Shown here: piece after piece, positions 14,401 through 23,218 of the stretch
Numbering within the stretch: position 1 is the stretch's first letter
How the letters are laid out: each line of letters starts with the position of its first letter
Assembly: GCA_964599655.1 (NCBI GenBank)
Contig: CAZRGV010000066.1
Coordinates: 1-32,561 of the forward strand
Direction of reading: 5' to 3'
Origin: CAZRGV01 sp964599655
Lineage (GTDB): Bacteria > Planctomycetota > Planctomycetia > Isosphaerales > Isosphaeraceae
Length of the DNA stretch: 32,561 bases
The notes under the pieces: generated by a model
The model's database searches: none
What the model was told of the DNA's origin: nothing
The model's input: only the letters and a program-made list of their open reading frames with translations
Program-made: the position numbers and the translations under genes

Positions 14401-16827
14401 ATGCGCGACCCCAGACCAATCGCCGCCGTGTCCCTCCTGCTCCTGGGGCTGACCGTGTCGCGGCCCGCCCTCGCCAGCCCGCCCCCCTCGGACGAGTCGA
14501 GCCGCGACCCGAACGTTGTCGAGTTCGTGCTTCTTCACATGAATGACGTCTACGAGATCGCGCCGATTCACCAGGAAGCCGTCGGCGGGCTGGCGCGGGT
14601 GGCCACCCTGCGAAAGCGACTGATCGAGCGGTACCCGAACACGATCACGTTGATGGCGGGCGACTTCTTCTCCCCCTCGGCCGCCGCCATCGCCCGGGTC
14701 AACGGCGAGCGCATCAACGGCCGGCAGATGGTCGACGTGTTGAACACACTTGGACTCGATTATGCGACGTTCGGCAACCACGAGTTCGACCTCGACGAGG
14801 CATCCTTCTTACGCCGCCTGAAGGAATCACGATTTCCCTGGGTGGCCAGCAACGTCCTGGACGCGAAGGGAAAGCCGTTCCGGACCGGGCCCTCGCTCGC
14901 CGAGATTCCGAAGTCGCTGGTCTTCGACGTTCCCAACGCTCAAGGGGCCAAGGTCCGGGTCGGACTGCTCGGATTGACGATCGACTCCAACGAGAAGCCG
15001 TACGTGCGTTACCGCCCGTTCCTCGACGCCGCGAAGGAACAGGTCGCTCATCTCGTCGAGAACGAGCACGCCGAGATCATCGTCGCGCTGACGCACCTCG
15101 ATCTCGAGGACGACCAGAAACTCGCCGAGGCGGTTCCCCGGATCGACCTGATTCTCGGTGGTCATGAACATGAGAACAATGCCAGTTTGTCGCGGCCGAT
15201 TCCGGCGGCAGAGAGCGGGGCGGGGGAGGGCGCCTCGTCGCCTCGAAACCGGCCCATTCCTCCGATTTTCAAGGCCGATTCCAACGCCCAGACCGTTTAC
15301 ATTCACCGATTGTCCTACGACACCCAAACCCACCGCCTCCAGGCCAACTCGCGACTGTTTCCGATCACGCGGGAGATTCCCGACGACCCGGCCGTCGGCG
15401 GGCTGGTTCGGCACTGGATGGACCTCGCCTTTCAGGGGTTCCGCGACGAGGGATTCGAGCCGACGAACCTCGTCGCCCGGACCCCCGTCGAGTTGGATGG
15501 CCGTGATCTCGTGATCCGTCGGGCCTCGTCCAACCTCACCGAGCGCGTCGGTCAGGCCATGCTCTTCGCCATCGAGAAGGCGACCGGCCAGCGGCCCGAC
15601 CTGGCGGTCTTCAACGTCGGCTCGATCCGGATCGACGACGTGATTCCCCCCGGCGACATCACCCAGTACGACATCCTCCGGATCCTGCCCTTCGGCGGGC
15701 AGATCCAGACCGTGGTCATGAAAGGCGACTTGCTGGCACGTCTCTGGAAATCCGGCCGATCGCCGGCGCTGTACGGAGACGGGGGCTTTCTCCAGTTCGC
15801 CAACCTCGTCGAACCCGAGGCCGGTGAGCCCTTGCGATTGAGCAACGGCAAGACCGTCGAGGACGGCGCTGAGTATCTCGTCGCGATCAACGATTACCTG
15901 CGTTCCGGCCGGCAGACCAATCTCGACGTTTCGGCCGACCTCGCGAAACTTCCTCCCACGGGCCCCAAGACGCCGGTCTCTTGGCAACGGGCGGTGATGG
16001 AATACGTCTCGTCGGTCTGGCCCGCCTCCACAACGCTCGTGACCCAACCGAACGGCAAGACCGAAGCTCCAGGGAAGGTCGTGGCGGTTCCGGAGCCCTC
16101 GATGCCGCCTGCCGCGAGGGGCGGCCCCCAGATCGAGGTCAACCCGACCATTCAGGTCAACCCGACCCTCCCATGTCCATGTCCCCCGACGCCCGGATCG
16201 AACAACCCACCCGGATCGAGCCACCCGCCCGGGACGACTCGCCCGCCCGAGCCCCCCTCGCCAACGCCAACGACGGTGCTGCCCACCCTCATCAGCCTGG
16301 TGCAGGCTCTGGCCTGGCCGATCACGGCCCTCCTGCTGGCCTGGATCTTCCGGGAACCGCTGTCGAGCGCCCTCTTGCGAATCAAGGGGCTGGAATGGGG
16401 CCAGTTCAAGGCGAGCTTCGAAGAGCAGTTGAAGGAACTGAAAGCCATGGCCGGCACGCCTCCGCCTCCCGCGCCGGAGCTCGCTCGGGGCCTCGAGCCC
16501 TCGTTCGACTATTTCCGGGATCTGGAACGGCTGGCCCGCGACGCTCCAAGGGCCGCGATCCTCGGGGCCTGGCGACACGTCGAGGGAGTCGTTCGCGACC
16601 TCTGGAGGCGTCAGGAAGGACCGGCCAACGCCAGCCTCGACGTGATGGTTCGCGCTCTGGCCCAGGATCGACCGTCGAGGATGGATCTCGTCCCGGTCTT
16701 TGAAGGATTGCAACGGATGTACGCCCTGGTGTCGGCCGATCCGCTGCTGGCCGCCTCGATCGTCACGCCCGACTCGGCCCGAGACTACCTGGAGGTGGCC
16801 CGACGGTTCCTCGATGCCCTGGTCTAA
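14401..16827 (+). CDS. 5'-nucleotidase/metallophosphatase fused to a membrane anchor and cytoplasmic domain
   Basis: The N-terminal two thirds is a UshA/YfkN-type 5'-nucleotidase, which hydrolyses nucleotides or similar phosphoesters outside the cytoplasm with two metal ions. A signal peptide (LLLLGLTVSRPALAS, about 12-26) precedes the metallophosphatase domain with LLHMNDVYE (H46), MAGDFFSPS, GNHEFD and GGHEHEN. The 5'-nucleotidase C-terminal domain has NVGSIRIDD and FGGQIQTVVMKGD. Unusually, a proline-rich linker (about 590-620), a single transmembrane helix (about 627-650, LISLVQALAWPITALLLAWIF) and a helical tail of about 155 residues follow. The tail includes RAAILGAWRHVEGVVRDLW, reminiscent of HEPN/DUF4145-like domains, but the RNase motif is not seen. 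ATG 14401 is preceded by CGGAGA. The product has 808 residues against about 550 for UshA. It is convergent with the FHA-kinase gene, 33 bases between stops. Confidence 0.85.
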   Translation: MRDPRPIAAVSLLLLGLTVSRPALASPPPSDESSRDPNVVEFVLLHMNDVYEIAPIHQEAVGGLARVATLRKRLIERYPNTITLMAGDFFSPSAAAIARVNGERINGRQMVDVLNTLGLDYATFGNHEFDLDEASFLRRLKESRFPWVASNVLDAKGKPFRTGPSLAEIPKSLVFDVPNAQGAKVRVGLLGLTIDSNEKPYVRYRPFLDAAKEQVAHLVENEHAEIIVALTHLDLEDDQKLAEAVPRIDLILGGHEHENNASLSRPIPAAESGAGEGASSPRNRPIPPIFKADSNAQTVYIHRLSYDTQTHRLQANSRLFPITREIPDDPAVGGLVRHWMDLAFQGFRDEGFEPTNLVARTPVELDGRDLVIRRASSNLTERVGQAMLFAIEKATGQRPDLAVFNVGSIRIDDVIPPGDITQYDILRILPFGGQIQTVVMKGDLLARLWKSGRSPALYGDGGFLQFANLVEPEAGEPLRLSNGKTVEDGAEYLVAINDYLRSGRQTNLDVSADLAKLPPTGPKTPVSWQRAVMEYVSSVWPASTTLVTQPNGKTEAPGKVVAVPEPSMPPAARGGPQIEVNPTIQVNPTLPCPCPPTPGSNNPPGSSHPPGTTRPPEPPSPTPTTVLPTLISLVQALAWPITALLLAWIFREPLSSALLRIKGLEWGQFKASFEEQLKELKAMAGTPPPPAPELARGLEPSFDYFRDLERLARDAPRAAILGAWRHVEGVVRDLWRRQEGPANASLDVMVRALAQDRPSRMDLVPVFEGLQRMYALVSADPLLAASIVTPDSARDYLEVARRFLDALV

Positions 16828-16860
16828 TCGCGTCGTCGAGGGCGCGCTCGTGGTTCGGCC

Positions 16861-18185
16861 TCAGCAGAACGGCCGAAGGGCCTGCCGCATCTCGGAGGCG
16901 GTGGGATAGCGGTCGGCCGGGTCGCGCGCCAGGCACGTNNNNNNNNNNCCAGCGCCTGTGGCACGTCGGGGCGACGGTCCCGGATCGGCACGGGAGGCTC
17001 TTCGAGCAGGGTCCGGATCAGGTCGCCGCCTTCGCTCACCTCATCGTAGATGAACTGCCCGGAGATGAGGTAATAGAGCGTCGCGGCCGTGGCGTACAGG
17101 TCGCCCGACGGGAGCACCTTCTTGAAGTCGAGCATCTGCTCGGGCGGCATGAACGGAATCGTGCCTCGCATCTCGCCCGAGAAGGTCAGCCCGGAAAGCC
17201 CGATGCTCCGGAAGTTCTTCGCCAGTCCGAAGTCGGAGATCTTGGCGATCAGGCCGCTCTCCCCCTTGCCGATCAAGATGTTTTCCGGCTTGATGTCGCG
17301 ATGGACGAACCCACGGGCGTGGGCATGCTCCAGACCCTTGAGCACCTGGCAGGCCATGCGGCAAGCCTGGTGAATCGGGTATTTCCCCGGATCGGCCTGG
17401 GCCAGCTTCTCGAGGTTCATGCCCGAAACGTATTCCATGGCGAACCAGAACTGGCCCCGGGTCGTCCCTTGCTCAAGAAACTCAACGATATTCACATGCT
17501 TGAGCTGACTGACGACCGACATCTCGCGCAGGAACCGCTCGATGGCCGATCGGGCGGCCGCCGTCTCGGGAGCGATCAGCTTCAGGGCCACCTTGCGGCC
17601 CGTCTGATTGTGCTGGGCCAGGTAGACGACCCCCATCGCCCCTCGGCCCAGCGTGCGAAGCGTCGTGTAGTGGGGAACCGGCTGCGGCGTGAGCGCGGCC
17701 TCGGCCCGGCACGAGGCGCAGAGCCATTGAATCGAGTCCCGAAGGTCGGAGTCGGTCCCGCTGGCCACGTCGATCCCCGGTGGCGCCGGCTGACCGCAGA
17801 CCGTGCAGGCGATCCCTCCGTTGCGGACCGGGGCCTCGGCCGTGTCCTTCGTGCTCCCCCATCGAGACGACGATTCGGTCGACGAGCCCCCCTCCAGCCG
17901 GACCATGAACACACTCTGCCCGGCCGAAATTCGGTCCCCCGAGTCGAGCCGGGCCCGATTGACCGGCTTTTCGTTGACGAACGTCCCGTTCGTGCTGCCC
18001 AGATCGCGGAGCTCACAACGTGGCGGGTTGATCTCGATCAGAAAATGGTCCCGCGAGAGCGCCGCGTCCTCCGGCATCGGGCAATGGACAAACCGCGAAC
18101 GCCCGACGATAAACGTATCGTGGCGGTCGAAGACAAACGAGCGCCCCTTGCGAGGGCCTTGAATGACATCCAAGATAACTCGCAT
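16861..18185 (-). CDS. FHA domain - zinc ribbon - serine/threonine protein kinase (contains a 10-N gap)
   Basis: A cytoplasmic signalling kinase. An FHA phosphothreonine-binding domain occupies residues 1-97 (FIVGRSRF 25-32, LSRDHF 43-48, DLGSTNGTFVN 61-71). A zinc ribbon has C127/C130 and C156/C159. The kinase domain from about 173 is complete in motifs: GRGAMGVVYLA (180-190), K202, HRDIKPEN (295-302), DFG (318-320) and MPPEQ (346-350). It has no transmembrane helix. Read straight through the N run, the protein ends in nonsense. In the next frame the sequence past the gap reads TCLARDPADRYPTASEMRQ and stops at TGA 16863-16861, the proper kinase end. The real gap must therefore differ from 10 bases. 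ATG 18185 has GAGGGA very close upstream and a TATAAT box about 40 bases before it. The FHA probably binds autophosphorylated or partner proteins. Confidence 0.93.
16939..16948. other. Assembly gap of 10 N inside the FHA-kinase gene
   Basis: The gap shifts the reading frame: conserved kinase sequence continues on its far side in a different frame. A true length of 3n+2 bases (for example 14) would restore the protein. Confidence 0.95.
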
Positions 18186-18718
18186 CGTCCCTCAAATCCG
18201 TCTCGTCCACGCGGTCCCGACGTATTATACGCAATACGCAAACGACGGACATCGGTTCGCGTTGTGACACCAAAAACAGGGGAAAACTCACGTTCCAACC
18301 CTTCCTCTCGGGCCCGTTCCTCGAAGAATCCATGATCGCGGCCATCAAGGATGTTCCCATCACACCGTCTCACCCCTCGAATGCCGGAACACGATATCAA
18401 TCATGAATTCATTGCGGGTCGCGTCCCGCCAAGGCGCCCGCAGTCCCCTCGATCGCGGCGTCTCCAAAGCGTCCGTTTTCTCATCCACGTTCCCATGAGA
18501 TTTGGATGAGTCACGGCCAAGCGAGGAGACGATCCGGGCCTCGACCTTGGTCGTCGCCGGGCGATCGCCCTGAGGGGATCGGCGGCGTTGGCTCGGCGCC
18601 AAGGTCCTGTCGCCGCGAACCGCTCGATCTGCTAAGATCGGCACTTTGCACGAAACGGGAGGGTCGTCCCAGTCCCGGAACCGCCAGGTTCCCGGCGGGG
18701 AGAGGGAGCGCTGTCACG
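18186..18718. other. Divergent intergenic region with promoters on both sides
   Basis: No gene-like frame or RNA gene is seen. It separates the minus-strand FHA kinase from the plus-strand phosphodiesterase. Features are the TATAAT box for the kinase (18224-18229) and a weaker TG-n-TAAGAT at 18630-18638 about 80 bases before the phosphodiesterase. Confidence 0.5.
18224..18229 (-). promoter_or_regulatory. Consensus -10 box for the FHA-kinase gene
   Basis: A perfect TATAAT on the minus strand lies 38 bases upstream of ATG 18185 and predicts a leader of about 30 bases. No good -35 is visible at 16-18 bases; TTGCGT lies closer within a small direct repeat. Confidence 0.45.
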
Positions 18719-20398
18719 ATGAAGGTGTTCGTGCTGGGCCTGGATGGAGCAACCTGGGACATCCTCGAGCCGCTGGCCGGTTCGGGCGCCTTGCCGAACC
18801 TGGCGAGACTGAGGGCGCAAGGGGTCTCGGGAACCCTCCAGTCCATCTTTCCCCCGTTGAGTCCGGTCGCCTGGACCGGGGTCATGACCGGCAAGAACTC
18901 GGGCAAGCACGGCGTGTTCGAGTTTCTGGAATACGAGCACAACCCGCTCGGCGGCCGGGTCAACTCGTCGAGGGCCATCAAGGCCGACTTGGTCTGGGAG
19001 ATCGCCGGCCGGCACGGCAAAGCGACGGTGGCCGGCGGGGTTCCGATGAGCTACCCGCCTCGACGCGCTCCCGGCTTCTATCTGGGCGACTTTCTCAGCC
19101 CCCCCCACGCCGCCGATTTCGCCAGTGATCCGGCCATCCTGGCCGAGCTCGAAGCCCACCTCGGCATGCCGTATCGCCCCTGGTCGACCGCCGTGCACGA
19201 CGGCGGTCACGAGGCCGAGGTCCTCGCCGAGCTGACCGACTTCCTCGACCACCACCTCAAGGCGGTGCGCTTCCTCATGAACCGGTGCGACTGGGACCTG
19301 TTCATGTACGACCTGATGGCCACCGACCGCATCCAGCACGAGCTCTGGCACGCCTGGGACCCCTCGCATCGCCTGGCCATCGGGCGTGATCTCTCCAAGG
19401 TTCGAGACGGTTTTCTCGCCTTCTGGAGCCGGCTCGACGACGGCATCGGCCAGATCGAGGCGGACCTGCCGGCCGACACCGCCCTGATCCTGATGAGCGA
19501 CCACGGCTTCGGACCGATCGATTGGTACGTCAACTTCAACGTCTGGCTGCTCGAACAGGGCTTCATCGCGCTCGACGACTCGTTCTACGTCCGGCAAAAG
19601 CACTGGTTCTACCGTCGAGGCGTCACCCCCGAATGGTTCTACGGCCTGATGGCGAAGTTCGGGTTCGCCCAGAACCGGGTCAGCCGGTTCCGTGGCAAGC
19701 AGCTCAGCAAGCTCGACCAGTGGGCCGACGAGGTCTTCCTCTCAAAACGGCACATCGACTGGTCGAAAACCAGGGCGTACGCCCAGGGAAACTTCGGCCA
19801 GATCTTCCTCAACCAGAAAGGACGGCAGCCCCAGGGGTGCGTCGCCCCCGAGGACGCGCGCCCGTTGCTCAACGACCTGAAGGCCCGGCTCCAGGAGCTC
19901 CAGCACCCCGAGACGGGCGAGCCCCTCGTCGAGCGCGTCTTCGAGCGCGACGAGCTGTACCAGGGGCCCCACACCAAGCTGGCCCCCGACCTGACCGTCG
20001 TCCTGGGCGACTGGCGCTATCGCACGATCGGGCTCTACGACTTCACCACCAACAAGGTGATCCCCCCCGCCTTCGGTCCCACCGGCGACCACCGGATGGA
20101 AGGCGTCCTCGTGGCCTCGGGCCCCGCCTTCCGCGCCGGGGCGACCCCTCAAGGGGCCACCCTGCTCGATATCGCCCCCACGATCCTCCACCTCCTGGGC
20201 GTCCCCATCCCCGACGACATGGACGGGCGCGTTCTGGACGAGCTGCTCGACCCGGCCCTGGCGATGGCGTCCTACTCGTCCACCGAGAACGCCTCCGTTT
20301 CCCAGGCCGCTTCAAGCAACGGCGACACCCCCTCCCCCTACTCCGAGGAGGAAGACGCCGCCATTCAACGCCGGCTGGCCGATCTCGGTTACCTCTGA
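18719..20398 (+). CDS. Alkaline-phosphatase-superfamily phosphodiesterase/nucleotide pyrophosphatase-like protein
   Basis: This 559-residue enzyme is of the type I phosphodiesterase/nucleotide pyrophosphatase group. It begins FVLGLDGATWD, with metal-binding D9. WTGVMTGKNSGKHGVFEF carries the nucleophile region. The C-terminal metal ligands lie in LMSDHGFGP (D261, H262) and TGDHRMEGV, followed by DIAPTILHLLGVPIPDDMDG. It has no signal peptide, so it is predicted to be cytoplasmic. Planctomycetes often have several such paralogues and substrates are generally unknown; phosphonoacetate or lipid-linked phosphates are possibilities only. The frame is open upstream to 18506, but ATG 18719 follows a GGGGAGAGGGAG stretch and starts the conserved fold. 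The C-terminal 35 residues are Ser/Glu-rich and dispensable-looking. A short intrinsic terminator follows. Confidence 0.85.
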   Translation: MKVFVLGLDGATWDILEPLAGSGALPNLARLRAQGVSGTLQSIFPPLSPVAWTGVMTGKNSGKHGVFEFLEYEHNPLGGRVNSSRAIKADLVWEIAGRHGKATVAGGVPMSYPPRRAPGFYLGDFLSPPHAADFASDPAILAELEAHLGMPYRPWSTAVHDGGHEAEVLAELTDFLDHHLKAVRFLMNRCDWDLFMYDLMATDRIQHELWHAWDPSHRLAIGRDLSKVRDGFLAFWSRLDDGIGQIEADLPADTALILMSDHGFGPIDWYVNFNVWLLEQGFIALDDSFYVRQKHWFYRRGVTPEWFYGLMAKFGFAQNRVSRFRGKQLSKLDQWADEVFLSKRHIDWSKTRAYAQGNFGQIFLNQKGRQPQGCVAPEDARPLLNDLKARLQELQHPETGEPLVERVFERDELYQGPHTKLAPDLTVVLGDWRYRTIGLYDFTTNKVIPPAFGPTGDHRMEGVLVASGPAFRAGATPQGATLLDIAPTILHLLGVPIPDDMDGRVLDELLDPALAMASYSSTENASVSQAASSNGDTPSPYSEEEDAAIQRRLADLGYL

Positions 20399-20402
20399 CG
20401 CG

Positions 20403-20421
20403 ACAGGCAAAACCTGTTTTT
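20403..20421 (+). terminator. Short intrinsic terminator
   Basis: ACAGG (20403-20407) pairs with CCTGT (20413-20417) and a T-run follows directly, 4 bases after the phosphodiesterase stop. The stem is short, but it lies in a convergent AT-rich junction where termination is expected. Confidence 0.55.
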
Positions 20422-20446
20422 CGTACATTATCTTTATGACAATAGT

Positions 20447-21265
20447 TTAAATTGATTGACAGAACTTGACAATCCTGGTTCGTCCCCAGGCGAACCGGCT
20501 CATCCGTCGTTGGAGCAAGGGCGCGAGGTTCCGAGGCGGGTTCTCGTAGATTTCCCGACGGCAGGACATGTACCGTTTCACGATCTCGGGGTCCCAGTGC
20601 CGGCCCGCCCCTCGGCTCAGGGTTTCGTCGATCCAGTCGGTCGGAAACGCCGGGCGGTAACTCCGGTTTCGCATCAGGGCGTCGGAGATGTCGGCGACCG
20701 CGATGATCCGGGCCATCAGGGGAATCTCCTGGCCCGAGAGGCCGTCGGGGTAGCCGCTTCCGTCGAGCCGTTCGTGGTGGCTTCGCGCGCCGGACCGCAG
20801 GACCTCGAGCGAGGGAACGATCGCGAGCATGCGGTCACCGAGAACCGTGTGCCGCTTGACCTGACTCAGTTCGGCATCGCTCAGGATGCCCGGCTTGTGG
20901 AGAACGCTCGACCGGATCGCGAGCTTGCCGATATCGTGCAGGGCGCCCGCTAGATAAAGATTGGTGATATGATTCTCCGAGAGCCCGAGTTCCTGCCCGA
21001 GCCTCGCGGCGATCCAGGCGACTCGCTTGCAGTGGTTGAACGTCTCTGGATCTCTGGCGTGGATCAGGTTCGAGAGGTTCTTGACCCTCAGCGACCGAAG
21101 CTCGAGGTCCACCTCCGGCGGATCGGAGGACGAAGCCATCGGAACCGCCGTTGAGGCCGCCGGAACGTCAAGGCGAACGGTGGCGGATCGCTCCGGCGAG
21201 GACGACTCGAACAGCGAGTCCAGAGCCATAGCTAGATTCATCATATTATCTGATCTTTCTATCAT
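20447..21265 (-). CDS. HD-GYP domain protein, probable cyclic-di-GMP phosphodiesterase
   Basis: HD-GYP enzymes break down the second messenger c-di-GMP. The 272-residue protein has a Ser/Ala/Pro-rich start (1-50) without known domain. The HD-GYP domain follows: RDPETFNHCKRVAWIAARLG (71-90), metal-binding HDIGK (110-114), KRHTVLGDRML, and HHERLDGSGYPDG (163-175) with the GYP triplet at 171-173. All key residues are intact. It has no receiver or membrane segment. ATG 21265 is the first of several nearby in-frame ATGs (21244, 21241), none with a strong ribosome site; the upstream bases are AT-rich. It lies 54 bases behind the diguanylate cyclase gene on the same strand, so the two probably form an operon that makes and removes c-di-GMP. 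Confidence 0.88.
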   Translation of the reverse strand: MIERSDNMMNLAMALDSLFESSSPERSATVRLDVPAASTAVPMASSSDPPEVDLELRSLRVKNLSNLIHARDPETFNHCKRVAWIAARLGQELGLSENHITNLYLAGALHDIGKLAIRSSVLHKPGILSDAELSQVKRHTVLGDRMLAIVPSLEVLRSGARSHHERLDGSGYPDGLSGQEIPLMARIIAVADISDALMRNRSYRPAFPTDWIDETLSRGAGRHWDPEIVKRYMSCRREIYENPPRNLAPLLQRRMSRFAWGRTRIVKFCQSI

Positions 21266-21319
21266 AAATGAGGCCGGTCCACCCGATCCCGACCGGCCTC
21301 CTGGAGGACGAACGGGCCT

Positions 21320-22303
21320 CTATCCGGCGAGGCCTACCCAGTTTTCTCTGGGCGAGAGGGAACGCGCGGCGACCGGCCTGGTTTGCGTCGAGTCCCAGAC
21401 CCAGACCGCGTTGCGGCCCGAGGATTTGGCCTCGTAGAGCGCCTGGTCGGTTCGTTCGACGACTTCTTTGATGCCGAGTTCATGAGGATGCGAGGCCACC
21501 GCGACGCCCACGCTGGAGGTCACGGAGATCATGTGTTGATTGAAGGGGATGGTCAGTCCGGCCAGTCCGTTGCGGAAGCGCTCGGCGATCAGGATCGCGC
21601 CGGCCTGGTCGCAATGGGAGGCGACGACCACCAGTTCTTCTCCACCGTAGCGCGCGACGAACTCGCCGGCTCGGACCGAGTTTCGCAAGGTCAGCGCGGC
21701 CCGTCGCAGAACCTCGTCGCCGGCGGCGTGACCATAGGTATCGTTGATCTTCTTGAACCGATCGAGGTCGGCGATCAGGATCGAGAGCGGCGTTCCGGAC
21801 CGCCGGCAACTTTCCCAGGCGATCGGCAGGTGGTTCTCCAGGGCCCGGCGGTTGCCCAGACCGGTCAGGCCGTCCAGGTGGGCCTGCGACTCGAGCAGGT
21901 CCTGAAAGTACTTGGTCCGGAGGGCCGCGCGCACGCGGGCTCGAAGCTCCATCGGCTCGAACGGCTTCGAAACGAAGTCCACGGCTCCGAGATCGAGCCC
22001 CTTGGCCTTCTCGGTGGAGGTGGCCGCCGACAGGAAAATGACGGGAATCGATCGGGTCAGCGGATTGTCCTTGAGGCGGCGAATCGTCTCGAACCCGTCC
22101 AGACCCGGCAGACGAAGCTCCAGCAAGATCAGATCCGGATGGAATTTCGAGCAGGCCGCCAGGCCCGTCAGCAGGTCGGTCGCCTCGTGCACCTCGATGT
22201 GGTCGGTGGCCAGCCAGTTCCGCAGCACGCGGCGATCGGCGACCGAGTTCTCGATCAGGAGCACACGACGGGTCACATCGGCTGTGGAAACAATGTCATT
22301 CAT
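21320..22303 (-). CDS. Diguanylate cyclase with degenerate receiver domain
   Basis: GGDEF enzymes make c-di-GMP from two GTP. The 327-residue protein has an N-terminal receiver (about 13-128) and a GGDEF domain (about 140-300). The cyclase part looks active: DGLTGLGNRRALE, ADLDRFKKINDTYGHAAGDEVL and the signature GGEEL (220-224). The inhibitory RxxD site is RAGE (211-214), a conservative change. The receiver is altered at its acidic pocket: IEN (17-19) replaces the usual paired aspartates, and the phospho-acceptor position is glutamate, E62 in LLELRLPGLDG. K113 and S92 remain. Such a glutamate may mimic phosphorylation, giving a constitutively active or unregulated enzyme; that is inference. 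ATG 22303 starts the receiver. The frame is open further upstream to 22609 without protein-like content. It is followed by the HD-GYP gene. Confidence 0.88.
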   Translation of the reverse strand: MNDIVSTADVTRRVLLIENSVADRRVLRNWLATDHIEVHEATDLLTGLAACSKFHPDLILLELRLPGLDGFETIRRLKDNPLTRSIPVIFLSAATSTEKAKGLDLGAVDFVSKPFEPMELRARVRAALRTKYFQDLLESQAHLDGLTGLGNRRALENHLPIAWESCRRSGTPLSILIADLDRFKKINDTYGHAAGDEVLRRAALTLRNSVRAGEFVARYGGEELVVVASHCDQAGAILIAERFRNGLAGLTIPFNQHMISVTSSVGVAVASHPHELGIKEVVERTDQALYEAKSSGRNAVWVWDSTQTRPVAARSLSPRENWVGLAG

Positions 22304-22621
22304 CGATTTGATCCAGATTTCCCGTCCGGGTTTCGACAACCGCGCCGGTCTCGGGGTGATCCTCGGCAGGTCGGAGGCCTTCCTGCGATCCTCCTCGCGA
22401 CCATTACCTCGGGAAACACCCATGCGTGACGGGTTGATAATCGGCAACGCCACCCGTCGGATCGGCCGATGTCCTTCGGAAACATCGGGAATCCAGCCCC
22501 TGGCGCCTTCGCCAGGAGGCGCGGCCTCGGCGCGCTCGAAACCCGAGACGCCCTCGCTGGCGAAACCTTCGCCACAACCCCGCGCCTGGGCCACGCTTTG
22601 AGAAATCAATCACTCACTAAT
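22304..22621 (-). other. Upstream region of the diguanylate cyclase gene, hairpin-rich
   Basis: No gene is supported. Inverted repeats include CCTGGCG with CGCCAGG (22499-22516) and CGATGT with ACATCG near 22467-22487. They may shape the cyclase mRNA leader. The 5' side ends in the gap at 22622. Confidence 0.4.
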
Positions 22622-22678
22622 NNNNNNNNNNNNNNNNNNNNNNNNNNNNNNNNNNNNNNNNNNNNNNNNNNNNNNNNN
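22622..22678. other. Assembly gap of 57 N
   Basis: A run of undetermined bases cuts the 3' part of the zinc-finger gene on the minus strand. The true distance is unknown. Confidence 0.95.
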
Positions 22679-22912
22679 CCCCGTCACCGAGCGGGTGCAG
22701 GCGCCACAAAGCGGAAACGTCGCGACCGAACTCGGCGGCATGGACCGGCTGGATGGCTGTTCTCGACTCGACTGATACGTGATGGTCAGCAAAAAATGCC
22801 CCGTCCCGAGCCGAACGCCGCACCGGCCGCAACGATCCAGCCCCTTCCGCTCGGGCGGACGCTCGGGCTGCGCGCGATGCCGAGAACTTTTGTTCGGATT
22901 TCGAGAGGCCAT
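22679..22912 (-). CDS. Small zinc-finger-like protein, 3' end lost in the gap
   Basis: The minus strand encodes a start at 22912 and 78 residues before the N run. They begin MASRNPNKSSRHRAQPE. Two cysteine pairs, RCGRCG and LCGACT, are separated by about 40 residues, with LGTGHFLLTITYQSS between them. Paired CxxC knuckles in an otherwise basic small protein suggest a zinc ribbon. No family is recognised and no function can be assigned. The stop codon may be in the gap or shortly after it (a minus-strand TGA near 22610). The ribosome site is weak. The call is tentative, but the spacing of the cysteine pairs is unlikely in a shadow frame. Confidence 0.45.
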
Positions 22913-23218
22913 GAACGTTCACGCCCCGGACCCTGATCACCACGCCACGCATTCATGCGATTATGAAGCGCGTCCCGACCAACGGACGAGGGATGTCGCT
23001 TCTTTTCAACGCGCCCTCGCCCTACCAGAGGGAAATCTAGGACAAAAATAACCATTTCGTGGGGAATTCCAGGGACGCCGCGAAACGGGTGCCTGGCCTT
23101 GCGAATCGGCCTCGGCGCACGCTCCTCCTCCGGCCACGCGGGGCGGACCGGATCGCTTGCCTGGAGAACGGCTCGGGGGCGTCGGGTCGGACCGGGGCGT
23201 ACCGGCGTGGCGAGCGGA
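22913..23218. other. Intergenic stretch downstream of rtcA
   Basis: No gene or RNA gene is supported. It holds a small AT-rich patch around 23035-23060 that may belong to the promoter of the minus-strand zinc-finger gene. No terminator with a T-run was found for rtcA. Confidence 0.4.

Noticed and set aside
14827..16713. 628-residue minus-strand open frame opposite the 5'-nucleotidase gene
   Set aside because: Shadow of a gene with complete catalytic motifs; low-complexity translation.
22304..22609. 102-residue N-terminal extension of the diguanylate cyclase
   Set aside because: The frame is open, but the translation is low in structure and hairpin-rich DNA explains it better; the receiver starts right at ATG 22303.
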